Source of the DNA: Macrolepiota albuminosa
Lineage: Eukaryota > Basidiomycota > Agaricomycetes > Agaricales > Agaricaceae
Direction of reading: 5' to 3'
DNA: 64,000 nt
NCBI GenBank assembly: GCA_027475525.1
Contig: JAMWFC010000132.1
Location: 1,101,074 to 1,165,073 of the forward strand
The notes below the pieces were generated by a model. That model was not told the DNA's origin. It ran no database searches and saw nothing but the letters and a program-made list of their open reading frames with translations. Positions 46,757 to 58,913 of the stretch are shown here, in pieces (positions within the stretch are counted from its first letter, which is position 1; each line of letters starts with the position of its first letter). Position numbers and translations under genes: made by a program.

Positions 46757-46836
46757 CCAGTCCCACTAGTTCAGTGGAATATTCATTTATTGATATTCAA
46801 TATTGTGTACAGTGGTGGGTTCTACTCCTACTTCAC
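46757..46836 (+). tRNA. tRNA-like unit, degenerate
   Basis: A-box-like TAGTTCAGTGGAATATT and B-box-like GTGGGTTCTACTCC in the same spacing as the units at 47536, 47749 and 48041. Stems are imperfect. Confidence 0.35.
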
Positions 46837-47222
46837 CTTAACAGGGACTAATGCTGTGTTTTTATATGGGTGCATTTTTGCTCTACATATACATCGCACT
46901 GACCTGGAGTATGCGCCTGTGGTAGTAGATCTGACCAAAACTCTAGGAATTACTGAAACGAGAGAGGATGGGGGAGTTGACACATGAAATTATTCCAGTT
47001 CACATGACAAGTGACGATACACTAGGGCTGACTACCTTTTTTACAAAGACCAGCACAAAGGTAGCCCACCACAGTGTATTATCAACTGGTCATGAGCACT
47101 GGAATGACCACATGTGTCAACTCGTCCATCTTATCCCGCTGCAGAAATCTCTGGAGTTTTCAATGGATCAAATTCATGACGCTAGCGGACATCAGTGGCC
47201 TGCTGCTATTATATAATGTGAA

Positions 47223-47299
47223 CTATTGGGAGTCGAACCCACTTCTTGTGCACAATATGAAATATCAATTGATGAATATTCCATTGTACCACAGGCGCT
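47223..47299 (-). tRNA. tRNA-like unit, degenerate, inverted
   Basis: On the minus strand GCGCCTGTGGTACAATGGAA (A-box-like) and GTGGGTTCGACTCC (B box) sit about 45 bp apart. Same head as the plus-strand units. Confidence 0.4.
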
Positions 47300-47535
47300 T
47301 GCTACAAGTCAGGACGGTGTTCATGTAGTGCACAAACAGACCCATACAGAATTTGAACGGATAGAGATTTTACTGCAACTGGTGCATCTGTATTGAATTG
47401 ACAATATTAGACTGATATTTATTTACACCATAGAAGTATACAGGAAAGAGGAAAACCATGGTTTGTAGCGGAATATTGGACTGATATTGATTTACACCAT
47501 AGCATTATACATGAAGCGTCAGCAATGTAAAGTAA

Positions 47536-47614
47536 GCATCGGTGGTCTAGTGGAATATTATCCATTGGTCATTATTATGTCTTGCAGTAGACGGGTTCGA
47601 TTCCTACTAGTGCA
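47536..47614 (+). tRNA. tRNA-like head of array unit 1
   Basis: GCATCGGTGGTCTAGTGGAA resembles the 5' part of eukaryotic glycine tRNAs. The B box GGGTTCGATTCC lies near the 3' end. The middle is AT-rich and does not fold into a normal anticodon arm. Confidence 0.45.
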
Positions 47615-47748
47615 TTTTCGTCTCACTGTTTAGAATTTTTGACCTGCTTAGCTAATTGTTATTTACTACACAGTATGATAAACAAAGTAACGTCCTAATT
47701 TAAACAGCGTGACATGATATCTATTTAGACTATAGCGGTGTACATTAA

Positions 47749-47828
47749 GCTTTGATGGTCTAGTGGAATATTATCCATTGGTGTTTATTGTGTGTTGCAG
47801 TAGGTGGGTTCGACTCCTGCTTAGTGCA
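47749..47828 (+). tRNA. tRNA-like head of array unit 2
   Basis: As unit 1, with GCTTTGATGGTCTAGTGGAA and B box GGGTTCGACTCC; the T arm GTGGG/CCTGC can pair. Its 3' end is duplicated by a 77-bp repeat (47813-47966). Confidence 0.45.
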
Positions 47829-48040
47829 ATGAACATTAAGACGTTTGCCTTTTTTGACCTGCTTAGCTAATTGTTATTTACTACACAGTACTCCTGCTTA
47901 GTGCAATGAACATTAAGACGTTTGCCTTTTTTGACCTGCTTAGCTAATTGTTATTTACTACACAGTATAATAAATAAAGTAAGGTCCTAATTTAAACAGA
48001 GTGACATGATATCTATTTAGACTATAGCAGTGTACAGTAA

Positions 48041-48120
48041 GCATCGATGGTCTAGTAGAATATTATCCATTGATGTTCATTGTATGTTGCAATAGGTGGG
48101 TTCGACTCCTGCTTAGTGCA
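48041..48120 (+). tRNA. tRNA-like head of array unit 3
   Basis: GCATCGATGGTCTAGTAGAA and B box GGGTTCGACTCC; same layout as units 1 and 2. Confidence 0.45.
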
Positions 48121-48181
48121 ATAAACATTAGGACCTCTGCAATTTTTGACCTGCTTAGCTAATTGTTATTTACTAAACTGT

Positions 48182-48281
48182 NNNNNNNNNNNNNNNNNNN
48201 NNNNNNNNNNNNNNNNNNNNNNNNNNNNNNNNNNNNNNNNNNNNNNNNNNNNNNNNNNNNNNNNNNNNNNNNNNNNNNNNN
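48182..48281. other. Scaffold gap of 100 N
   Basis: Exactly 100 undetermined bases, a conventional gap length. The true distance is unknown. Confidence 0.98.
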
Positions 48282-49239
48282 CCTCATTCAGTCAAAATAT
48301 AGTTATGCTCTAACCAATCATAATCAGCATCAAAATCGGCATTGGATGTATTATATATTACCTGCGTTGACCCCAGGGCACCTGTACCCAAAATATGGTA
48401 TCAGCATCAAAATCGGCATTGGATGTATTATATATTACCTGCGTTGACCCCAGGGCACCTGTACCCAAAATATGGTCAAGGCGGCCGTGTCTTGTCGTTG
48501 AGGATAGTGAAACCAAAGTCACGCTTGCCGATAATCGGCGTCTATTCGGCGATCACGTTCCATGTGGATCCGCTGATGCCGATCATCCGATGATCGGCAG
48601 TCTCTTCGGCGATCACATTCCATGAGGATATGCCGAGCATCTTAGGATCGACCCTGTATGTGATCGGTGATCTATTGTACCATTTGAGGCTTTGGAACGA
48701 CACACTGCGTAGGTCTTACGCAACCGGCAAGGAGTCTAAGTGAGTAATGACATTTACCATTTGAGGCTTTGGAACGACACACTGCGTAGGTCTTACGCAA
48801 CCGGCAAGGAGTCTAAGTGAGTAATGACATTCCATCCATCCTTTACGTTGATTTTTTACGACCTTTATCTTGTATAAGCAGTGCATATTACATTCACAAC
48901 ACATGAAACAATAAATGAAAAAAATGCACTTGAAAAGTTTAGTTAAAAATACATGAACTTTGCAGAGGATTCAAAACTATCTGTATGGACACAACGCAAA
49001 ATGCACTTGAAAAGTTTAGTTAAAAATACATGAACTTTGCAGAGGATTCAAAACTATCTGTATGGACACAACACTCTTATCGTTACTTACGTACAAACTC
49101 GGGGTTTATTTTTATTTATTCATCTAAGCGATGTGGCGGTGGCTATGTATTCATAGCGGTAATAGAAGTAGAAGCTTGATGCCATCATAACGAAAGGGTA
49201 GATAAGAAAAACATTTCGACCATCCATCCTTCTTTGACT
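48282..49239. repeat. Non-coding region with internal repeats
   Basis: A diverged direct repeat of about 65 bp (CGGCGATCACGTTCCATG / CGGCGATCACATTCCATG) lies at 48535-48650. Three exact 77-bp duplications sit at 48324-48477, 48679-48832 and 48921-49074. No gene is seen. Confidence 0.55.
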
Positions 49240-51447
49240 ATGTCGCGCCACTCTACCCCTAACCGTTCGCCTACGCCACCCCCGCCTGGTGATAACTCTA
49301 CTGCTTCATGGCTACGCTACGAGGAGCGCTGAGAAATATACGAGCGCCATCGGGACGAGCGGCAAATAGCAGCCCTTTTCCAGCAGCGTAAGTAGTTTCC
49401 CGGCATGTCTGCGTACTTACCCGGCATGCCCACCCAGAGATGGCAGCCCGAAATATGGGTGCAAGTTCTTCAACACTGACATCCGACCCATTGGCACCAG
49501 AGAGGAGCACGCAGACAGCCGGTCCGAGCAGCTCAGTCCAATCAGCACCTGCTGCGAGCTCGTCGACGCGTACTGAACAGCCTGTTCTCGGGCCCGGTCA
49601 GGTACGGCGAGTCCCGGCAACGAAGCGGATCCCTCAAGCCGATGTGACACCGGAGCAATTTGCCGCGGCCCAAAACCGGCACCGTGGCCCTCCCACCCTC
49701 AAGTGGTGTCAGAACAAGGGTCCTGTGAGTGTTCTCCTGGCCCGGTCGCGCGTCCTAACCATCACCAGTGCTCGTTATGCTCACGTCGAGGTGAACCATG
49801 CGAATTCGAGGCACCAGTGGCAAAATCTCGCAGGGATAATTCCGTGTGTGTTTCCTGTCGAGCCCGGCACGAGCGATGCTCCGTGGCTCAGACATGGAAG
49901 GCATCTTGCATGAGCAAAGAACAGGGGTGGGACATGACCTGGGTGCTGAGCCAGTTGGCTAGTGCATCCAGATCGAGGGCCAAGGAGTCGGGTGGGGCAC
50001 AGGCTGGGAGTTCATCGAGAGGAAGGAAGGTGAAGGCGTTGACTACACAGCAGGATAAGGGGAAGCGCAGAGCATCACCTGCGTTGACGGAGGAAGCACC
50101 GACGGATTGGCATGACAAGGGGAAGCGCCGAGCATCGCCGGAGCCGTACTTCGGGGAGGCAAGGAATTCGGGTTCGATCTTATTTAATCGCGCGCGCGGA
50201 CACTCGAATACAAAGTCATCGAGTGCGGGTAATGTGCCCAGGTCAAAGGGCGAGGAGTCAAGTGGAGCGTGGCCTGAGGGTTCATCGAAGGATGTGGGGT
50301 CGGTTGAGGCGCAGACTGAGGGGTCGTCGCAAGGAGTAAGGGTGGAAGCGTCGTCTCCACAACAGGACAAAGGGAAGCGCCGAGCTTCGACCGAGTCGGT
50401 GGAGCTAATAGGGTACAAGCGTGCATGGAGGTCCCCAAGCTTGGACATGTCGGATATCTGTGAAATCCCCCCGATACCTGCCCAATCGTCTATTGATGAA
50501 GAAACGCACCAGCAGTTGCAGGAGGCCCTGGCAAATGTGAAATCCCCCCGATACCTGCCCAATCGTCTATTGATGAAGAAACGCACCAGCAGTTGCAGGA
50601 GGCCCTGGCAAATGAGTACAGGGTAACCTTACAGCTGCACCACATGTGAGAGGATCTTCAGCACAAACGACGCGCTTGGGAGGTCATGCGGGAAGAGAGG
50701 AATGCGGCTATTCGTGACAGGGACAGAGCATTTGGAGACAGGGAGGCCGCTTTAGTGGCACGCGTGGCTATGGAAGACGAGTTGGTTGGTTTGCGAGCGC
50801 GAGTAGAGAATATCGAGAATTGAGGGTCAGACAATGCGGCACCCAGAGCGTCGGAGATAGAGGAGGTACGACAGGCGATATGGCAAGTGGAGGCGGCACA
50901 GCCACGTATTTTAAGGAGGAGGAACTGGCTGTTGAACGCGTTGGCGTCGTCCCATGAAGATGTTATGCGTAAGTGACCCTATGTCCCATACCATATACCT
51001 GATACATCTTAACGCCCAGGATTGGTGCGCGAGTACCGACTGTTATTGGATGGTAGTTCCTCGGCGTTCGCCCTCATCCAGCAAGGGCTGCCCCAGCAGA
51101 TCCCACCAGAGATTACGCAAGGAATCGATCAGTTGGGAGGTCTGTTAGCAGCGCACCGACGCAGGAATGCAGTGACACTGGGAACTTGGATGGAAGTGGC
51201 AGCGGACGCTGGCCAGCCCATGCCAACACGGAATGAAATAATCGCGATGTTGGTATCGACTTTAGAAGAAGAAATGACAACAGCGGAGGCGGGTGAAGCC
51301 GCAGTGATGGCAGCAATGACGGGAAGAGGGGCAGTGGCAACAGCGGAGATGGTTGAAGCGGCGATTGTCGAAGCGGAAGCAGCAGCGACGACGACTGTGG
51401 GAGAGACGGAGGAGGAAGATGAGGTTGGGAGGAGGCCCCTGTCGTAA
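49240..51447 (+). pseudogene. Zinc-cluster / coiled-coil protein gene, broken
   Basis: Exons 49240-49387, 49438-49724, 49769-50968 and 51019-51447 connect by GT-AG introns of 44-50 bp. After an S/T/P-rich start, the third exon carries two CX2CX6C clusters (CSLCSRRGEPC and CVSCRARHERC, 15 residues apart), resembling a Zn2Cys6 binuclear cluster with a long linker. A K/R/S-rich region with repeats of DKGKRRAS follows, then a coiled coil (EERNAAIRDRDRAF), then an A/E-rich tail. Stops TGA at 49331, 50648 and 50821 and the 77-bp duplication at 50461-50614 break it. I recall similar proteins as recurring hypotheticals in Agaricomycete genomes; the role is unknown and may be transposon-linked. Confidence 0.5.
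50461..50614. repeat. 77-bp exact duplication that shifts the frame
   Basis: 50461-50537 equals 50538-50614. Treated as one copy, the coding frame continues past 50626 (LQEALANEY...); left as it is, the frame ends at 50624-50626. Confidence 0.85.
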
Positions 51448-54354
51448 TTTCTTGCTCAAAACCCTAAATGTTTTTCATTGTATATGTCGTACTGTATATG
51501 GTTGAACGTTGTATATAGTGTACTACATATGTAGATAGTGTACTATATATGTAGATAGTGTACTACATTGGACAAACAGGCTATACATTAGGACGGTGTG
51601 ATACCGACAATGTTTCAGTGCGGACGTTATAAGTGATCGGATGACTTAGTCATTCTAATAATCAATTGTATTTAACAAGCCTACGTTATCACAATCAGAA
51701 ACTTGAAGTATTAAACAGTGTAGGGGAATAACAAATCATGATACTATGATACCAATTAAGGTGTTTTGGTAATCCTTTTACCTACTCAGTTAGCTGAACG
51801 TTGACGATCCAGGTTGGCATAAAGACGAACGGTTGACTAGTAGTAAGCACTAATGGCACCCATTAAGTGAAAAGGAAACCTGTTATGCCATTTCCAATGT
51901 ATCAATTTCCGATAGAAAAAAGTCTTCAGACAGAGGAGATATGGCCTCAGTAGTGAAGTATTAATGTAATTATTAGCTGCACCGATACAAATGATTAATA
52001 AAGGGTCTTCTACTATTATTATGAAACCGTTCCACTAAAGACGTTTAATCTATAAGAGCTTTGCTGACAATAGAGCAAAGACGACGTACTATTCAATGTT
52101 CCTCATGAGAATTGCACCTAAGTCTCCAATGACGGTGGACACTGAACACCGCATAAACCCAGCAGCGTGTGTTTGGTCTTGATGTCCAGCTACGGGTATA
52201 GAATGTATATATAGATATTCTACTAACTACAATAAAAATAACTAGAAACAGAGTCTTGATGTCCAGCTACGGGTATAGAATGTATATATAGATATTCTAC
52301 TAACTACAATAAAAATAACTAGAAACAGAACGTTTAGTATGAGTGTTTCGATATGCATAAAGCGAACATACCTCTAGTCGAGCATGAAAATATTGGCCTT
52401 GACTATGCCCAGATCTACTTGATGAGGTATCGTTACGTTGCCGCACTGCGCATTACATTGAGCAAGTTCGATCGTCAAGAACACTTCACGTACCAAATCC
52501 TTTCCACATGAAGTGAAATCAGGCTCGTTAGGCTTGCGGCGTACTATATCGTCAAGAACACTTCACGTACCAAATCCTTTCCACATGAAGTGAAATCAGG
52601 CTCGTTAGGCTTGCGGCGTACTATATGTTTGGCGACGATGAGCTTTGCGTTCCACTCGACCTCTTTCGGAGCATCCGAGTAAGTCCAAACTTCATCAAGC
52701 CGTTGATTTTCGTGAGTATGGAATGCGGCAACGAGAATTCCTCGTCCATCGAAAGCTTTCGTTGTGAGATGGGTCCGTTTGTCACGATGCGTATAGCTCC
52801 TGACTCAAGGAGAATTCCTCGTCCATCGAAAGCTTTCGTTGTGAGATGGGTCCGTTTGTCACGATGCGTATAGCTCCTGACTCAAGGTCAATGATCAAGC
52901 GAACCAAGAGGTCAAAACATACAGAAAAATGAGATGAGCGGGTCTAATGTGATACAGCACATCTGAATACCTCTCCGTCACCTGGAGAATCCCCTGACAA
53001 GACATGGCGCGCATCTTGATTCCAGAGGGGCGATGGGAGGATGTGTGAGGGTGCCACAATAGGATATCGCGGTAGTGCTCCATGTGGTAGTAAATTGAGG
53101 ATGAAAGAACGTGTTGGGTGTCTTTGACCGTATGTCTTGCTAGTGCAAACAACAAAACCCCAGTCCGTAACAGCATTTGAAAATGCTGAAGTCCGTAACA
53201 TCGTTATACGAGCATCCCAGGAGCACTCTAGATTATGGCTCATTGACGCACAACGGCCGCTTAAACAGCGAAAGTCTCGCTGGTAAGGGTCGTAGCGTGC
53301 CGAGTCGTCTCTGCCATCATACTTAGAGGGAGGAGCACCAACAAGGGGCACACGAGGGAGCGGATGAAGACATAAAGAAAAAAATAGTGGGACGACGTAG
53401 AGAAGCTCGGATTGGAGAAGACATCAAATCGAGTAGTACGTGCCTTGGTTTTGGGAAACGAAGCATATAAATACCTCTGCTTAGGCGAGGAGATACTTGG
53501 AATCATGATGTCAATGATACGGTGGTGGCGACCTGTATTCGTCATAAATACCTCTGCTTAGGCGAGGAGATACTTGGAATCATGATGTCAATGATACGGT
53601 GGTGGCGACCTGTATTCGTCACAAACACATAAATAAGGGATATAGAAACAGCGACGGTGAACGACCACGAGAAACCGCATACGATTCGGAGTAGAGTCTG
53701 AAGTAAGTAGTAGGGGAATCCGAATCACTGTCGGAAGAGTCTGAATAAGAATATTTAACTTTGAGCATAGCCCGTTGTTGCTCCATGTTAAGCCGTGGCG
53801 CATTAATAATCAGTCGTAATGACGGCTTGTCGCATGGCAGACTGTCGAAATCAGTAATTGCCATGATCTAGTAAATCAATGAGTTGTTGTCATATATCTA
53901 TTGCGCTGGATAACAGACCTCTCAAGTGACACTAGGTGTTCATTAGATAGTGGCGATATGCCGAATCTTTTGGGGGGGTATATTAGCACTGGTATTCAGG
54001 GATCGCTCTCCACAGAAGGCAGCCAAGGAAATAAGCCATAATGCATGTGTCTGCTCCGATATATGATTTTCGCGTGGCGGCTATTATCTGCGATCTAATA
54101 TCGTGTCCTGTTGTGCCTGTACCAGGCAGAACATAGAAAGACTCACAATTAGTCATCGAAATAGTCCTATTTTTCAGAGACCGCTGGATCTATGGGTCGA
54201 CTGGACATCCAATAAATCTGGCAAGGAAAGAACGTCAGCCAAGTAAAATTGGAACATTACGGACCGAGTGGGTGTAGAGAATGTGTTAAAACAGACCCAA
54301 CAGTGGCTACATTCTGGCGTATGCAGATATCAAATATTAACATAGTAAAGCTAC
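51448..54354. other. No gene supported; several 77-bp duplications
   Basis: Frames here (for example 52944-53351 minus, 52625-52873 plus) have no recognisable domain and overlap one another on both strands. Short repeats AGATAGTGTACTACATATGT occur at about 51515-51570. Exact 77-bp duplications lie at 52176-52329, 52471-52624, 52733-52886 and 53467-53620. Moderately GC-rich in the right half, so an unrecognised gene with introns is not excluded. Confidence 0.4.
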
Positions 54355-55725
54355 GGAACAAATGACGTTAAAAAGGGAAGACACTATTCCCACACATATA
54401 TGTAACCGTACTAGTATCACATGACGTTAAAAAGTGAAGACATTATTCCCACGCATCTCTGTAACCGTACATACGTATAGTATGTCACATGACGTTAAAA
54501 AGTGAATACATAGAAGACATTATTCCCACGCATCTCTGTAACCGTACATACGTATAGTATGTCACATGACGTTAAAAAGTGAATACATAGTCTACTGCTG
54601 ACTAAGTAACTGTACAGACGAACGGTAGTATCACATGACATTAAAAATCGAAGACATTATTCCCACGCATCTCTGTAACCGTACAGACGTACGGTAGTAT
54701 CACATGACGTTAAAAAGTGAAGACATTACTCCCACACGTACATAGTCTACTGCTGACTAAGTAACCGTACAGACAAACGGTAGTATCACATGACGTTAAA
54801 AAGTGAAGACATTCGTACATAGTCTACTGCTGACTAAGTAACCGTACAGACAAACGGTAGTATCACATGACGTTAAAAAGTGAAGACATTATTCCCACAC
54901 ATCTCTGTAACCGTACAGACGTATGGTAGTATCACATGACGTTAAAAAGTGAAGACATTATTCCCACGCATCTCTGTAACCGTACAGACGTACGGTAGTA
55001 TCACATGACATTAAAAATCGAAGACATTATTCCCACGCATCTCTGTAACCGTACAGACGTATGGTAGTATCACATGACGTTAAAAAGTGAAGACATTATT
55101 CCCACGCATCTCTGTAACCGTACAGACGTATGGTAGTATCACATGACGTTAAAAAGTGAAGACATTACTCCCACGCATACATAGTCTACTGCTGACTAAG
55201 TAACCGTACAGACGAACGGTAGTATCACATAAGTGAAGACATTACTCCCACGCATACAAGTCTACTGCTGACTAAGTAACCGTACAGACGAACGGTAGTA
55301 TCACATGACGTTAAAAATCGAAGACATTATTCCCACGCGTCTCTGTAACCGTAAGTAACCGTACAGACGAACGGTAGTATCACATGACGTTAAAAAGTGA
55401 AGACATTATTCCCACGCATCTCTGTAACCGTACAGACGTACGGTAGTATCACATGACGTTAAAAAGTGAAGACATTATTCCCATGCATCTCTGTAACCGT
55501 ACAGACGTACGGTAGTATCACATGACGTTAAAAAGTGAAGACATTACTCCCACGTGTACATAGTCTACTGCTGACTAAGTAACCGTACAGACGAACGGTA
55601 GTATCACATGACGTTAAAAATCGAAGACATTATTCCCACGCTTACCTGAAGGAAGTAATAGCAACGAGAACAAACAAAGTCACATGACGGCAAAAATCGA
55701 AGACATTTTTCCCACACATAGTCCA
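54355..55725. repeat. 69-bp minisatellite, about 18 units
   Basis: Unit core: CACATGACGTTAAAAAGTGA, AGACATTATTCCCACGCATC, TCTGTAACCGTACAGACGTA, CGGTAGTAT. Each unit contains ACCGTAC-AGAC-GTACGGT, an inverted repeat. A second unit type replaces the TTATTCCCACGCATCTCT part with ACATAGTCTACTGCTGACTAAG. Two exact 77-bp offsets (54436-54589, 54737-54890) are embedded. Confidence 0.9.
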
Positions 55726-56654
55726 CTGCACAGAAAAACCTCGATCTATTCTAGATCTCGGAATGCCTCAATTGCACTGGGATGGGATGTGTGTTGTTAG
55801 AAGTCTAGAACCACAATGCAAATTCGTTGATCCTGTCCCCACAATATTGTGCTGATGAATCACTCACCTCTTCTAAAAACACATGTTGCAAACATAACAT
55901 GAAAGTATGTCAATCAACAAGCTCCACTGTCAATTGGAGGTTGTAAACCAGACTGACTTACAGTAGGTCATCTGTCTTTGAGTAATTACTGGTGTCAAGC
56001 TTGACTAAATCCTGCAAAGACTTGTATCAAAAGCAGCATACTGCTCTGTAGCTATGTAGCGCGAGGAGACCTGTATTAGTAGTGTACAATCTACCTGTCG
56101 ACATGCTATTGCAACCTTTTTGTTAGCCAAAGGCCATGGTTATAGATTACGCACCTTGCATGAATGGCGGAGCTTCCGTTTGACTTATTGTCGCCAGCGT
56201 TTGTCAATGCACGAGTCAAACAAGGCGAGTTCTGGGTGTTGCCCTGCAGTGTGAGGAAGGGGCAACCCAAAGTATTCGAAGACAAGTCTCAGTGTAGTCG
56301 AGGCTCACATTCAACTGCAGCAAGTCAACCAAAGATGACGGTTATGGGTATCCTTGAGCCATGTGAGCACCAGTACATACTATACATAGCCTTGGAAGAC
56401 AGACGCAGCTGACAGCTACCTCGCAGGGTCTACCTGAAGTTCCGTGGTTGTGCCGAGTAGTGGAGAGACTTTATACAAGAGAGGAGCCTTGATACACCGA
56501 TCTGCTCGGAAGAATGTGGCCAGTCTAGTCAGTCTCAGCACCTTCAAGACCTAGATATCCTTAGTACGCCGGAATCCCAGAACGACAGAGGCTACAGGCA
56601 TGCCAAGACTAGCTATCGATGCCCAATTGCGAATCAATCAACTCGGACACGTCA
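55726..56654. other. Spacer with one doubtful ORF
   Basis: The only open frame of note is 56164-56412. The rest is non-repetitive and without recognisable features. Confidence 0.4.
56164..56412 (+). CDS. Hypothetical 82-aa ORF
   Basis: ATG at 56164, TGA at 56410-56412. The product starts MAELPFDLLSPAF and has no recognisable domain, signal or membrane segment. No homologous copy lies in the window. It may be a chance frame or an exon. Confidence 0.2.
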   Translation: MAELPFDLLSPAFVNARVKQGEFWVLPCSVRKGQPKVFEDKSQCSRGSHSTAASQPKMTVMGILEPCEHQYILYIALEDRRS

Positions 56655-56814
56655 GATGGGAGTAGTTGTAAACCAAATTGAAAAAATCTCATTCGCACGT
56701 CAGGTATTTTCCACGGTCTGTGACTATTCTCCCATACGCCTGGAACACATATAATAGACTACGTGTCCTCTATGTACTACACGCGTTCTAAACCATCCAC
56801 GGCTACGCAGAGCC

Positions 56815-58913
56815 ATGGAGACGGGTCTCGTAGACAGGTTGGTCGCAAAGCTGACCTCGTCCAGTTTTCGTGCTTTCTTTCTCCTTTCTCTCACTGCTCT
56901 CGTTACGGCCAAGGTTAATGTTATCGATGTGGATGCCTCTGGGACCATTGTAGACCTTGCCGGGCAACCATACTATGTCCCTTTCGATCCAGTACTGACA
57001 GTCGATCCCTCCAGACGCTCTGGCGTTCCTGCAGGTCTTGTCCCAGTCACGAGCATAACGGCACAATACTCTCCAATCACCAAAACCTTTCTCCAGTCTC
57101 AGATCTCAGCCTACGGAAACATGGACGATGTCTGGACGGACCAGTTCCTAGACTCCCTCTTCATTTCGTATAGCGGACAGTTGATTGGATTTCTTGAGGA
57201 AGACGCGGAGACTTGGCTTCAAGAAAGCAACATGTCGCACGTATACGTTTCTTCGAATATTCGTCTGCCTAAATTCACGCGCCCTCCCATCTCGCAAATC
57301 GAAACTGGGCCTCCAACGGGCCCGTACTTCACTGCACCTTCCCAGAACTCGTCCCGTCTAGACATCCTCGCTCCCTACCGCCTCCGCAAAGACGAATACG
57401 CCAGCTTCCTCTTCGGCGCAATCCCAAACCCCTCAGGCGGCTGGACGCCCACCAACATCACTCTCGACACTTCCGGCGCACAATACATCCCTGTCCCCTC
57501 GCGTATAAGCCTCCTCACCAAATCCCTCCCGCTCTCTGGCATGCGTTTCGCCGTCAAGGACATCTTCGACGTCGAAGGACTTCCTACAGGCGCAGGCTCC
57601 CATGCATACGCCCTCGTGCATCCATCCCCGCTCTCCGCCACCGCGCCATCAATCCAACGCCTTCTCGCTCTCGGCGCCTCCCTCGTAGGCAAGACACGCA
57701 CGTCCCAGTTCGCACACGGCGCACAACCCTGGGAGTACGTCGACCATGCATATTCGCTCAACCCGCGTGGGGATGGGCAACTCACGGCGTCCGCGTCGAG
57801 CTCTGGGAGTGCCTGTGCGATCGCGGGTTATGAATGGGTCGAGTTTACTGTTGGGAGTGATACGAGGGGAAGTGTGAGGAAGCCTGCGGCGTTTGTGGGC
57901 GCGTATGGGATGAGGCCTACGCATGGGAGTTTGGATATGAGCGGTGTGATCCCGCTGTCGGAGGACATGGATACGGCAGGCTACTTTACGAGGGACCCGA
58001 GGCTGTTTGCCGCGCTCGGCATTCGATGGTAAGACATCTGTTGTATTTTTTTTTTGATTGTTGCTGATTCACTGCTAGGTACGAACACTCTCCCGTCCGA
58101 AAGAAACGCCAAACAATTCGATTCCCCAAGCAACTATTCTACCCGACCGAACATTTCCCTGTCTCCAACCCCGCAGCTCAAGTCCTCTACGACAACTTCG
58201 CAGCCGCGCTGTCAAAACACCTCAAAATAACCGTCGTCCCAATCAATTTCACCACTTCTCTGCTGGACCACATTCCCTCGCACGACTTTGCCCAATTCCA
58301 GCTCGCGTCGAACACCCTGGCCGAGTACCGTTCCTGGGTGTCCGTCGGCAAACCACTCGTCGAGGCGTACAAGGACCAGTTCAACTCCACGCCGACGTTT
58401 GACCCCCGCGCGAAGGCGATGTTTGCGCGCGGTGCGAAACACACAGCGTACGACTTTGTCGCTGCCCAACGCGTCCTTCATGCGTTCCGCGAGTCTGTGG
58501 CGTCCGATCTTATCAAAGCGGATATCAAGTCGTGCTCGGACTCATTGTTCATGTATGACGCGAGCACTGGTGGTCGGCCGTCGTACCGCGTTGAAGAGTT
58601 TAATAATATGGAAGGGGCTGCACAGGCCCTGCTCGCAGGTCCAGTTGGTGGAGATGGGAAGACGGCGAAGCCGTCCGATTATTTCATTTATCTCGCGTCG
58701 ATGGCGGGGTTGCCTGAAGTGACGATTCCGCTGGGCCAGGTGGGGTATTATAGCCATGTTAGTAGTGAATGGGAGATGTTGCCTGTTGCGGTGCAGGTCG
58801 TTGCACATAGGGGATGTGATGATTTGTTGTTGAACCTTGTGGAAAAGTTGGCGGGGAAAGGATTGTTGGATGCTGTTAGGACAGGGAAGAATGCGTTTGA
58901 TTTTGGGTTGTGA
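56815..58913 (+). CDS. Amidase signature family enzyme with N-terminal extension
   Basis: Exons 56815-58028 and 58079-58913; the 50-bp intron (GTAAGACATC...CTGCTAG) splits a Trp codon, and the joined frame is 682 codons. Residues 19-31 are hydrophobic, a possible signal or anchor. Residues 40-230 form an extension seen on some fungal amidases. The amidase core follows: Lys248 (FAVKDIFD), cis-Ser329 in a SSSGSA motif, and nucleophile Ser353 in GSDTRGS, where family members usually have DTGGS. The Lys/Ser/Ser spacing fits the family triad. It would hydrolyse an amide bond to acid and ammonia; the substrate is unknown. Upstream sequence to 56655 is shared with the broken copy. It is the only intact copy here. 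Confidence 0.85.

Larger units (their letters stand above)
47536..48120 (+). repeat. Tandem array of tRNA-like units, period about 214 bp
   Basis: Unit starts at 47536, 47749 and 48041 (213 bp, then 215 bp after removing a 77-bp duplication). Each begins with a tRNA-like head of about 80 bp and continues with a shared tail (GACCTGCTTAGCTAATTGTT, GACATGATATCTATTTAGAC). An earlier, more diverged piece of the tail lies at about 47400-47530. The array runs into the N gap, so the number of units is unknown. Confidence 0.7.

Noticed and set aside
46074..46766. Overlapping long frames on both strands (up to 227 codons)
   Set aside because: Compositional frames in GC-rich repeats; one uses the 77-bp duplications, and no domain is present.
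55259..55352. A further near-77 offset inside the minisatellite (79 bp)
   Set aside because: The offset is 79, not 77, and natural unit variation explains it, so I left it out of the assembly-overlap list.
54355..55725. Regular repeats with a near-constant period, considered as a CRISPR array
   Set aside because: The whole 69-bp unit is repeated; there are no unique spacers and no cas genes, and the context is eukaryotic.
57375..57924. Minus-strand frames over the amidase gene
   Set aside because: They are reverse-strand shadows of the GC-rich amidase exon; the same shadows occur in the broken copy.
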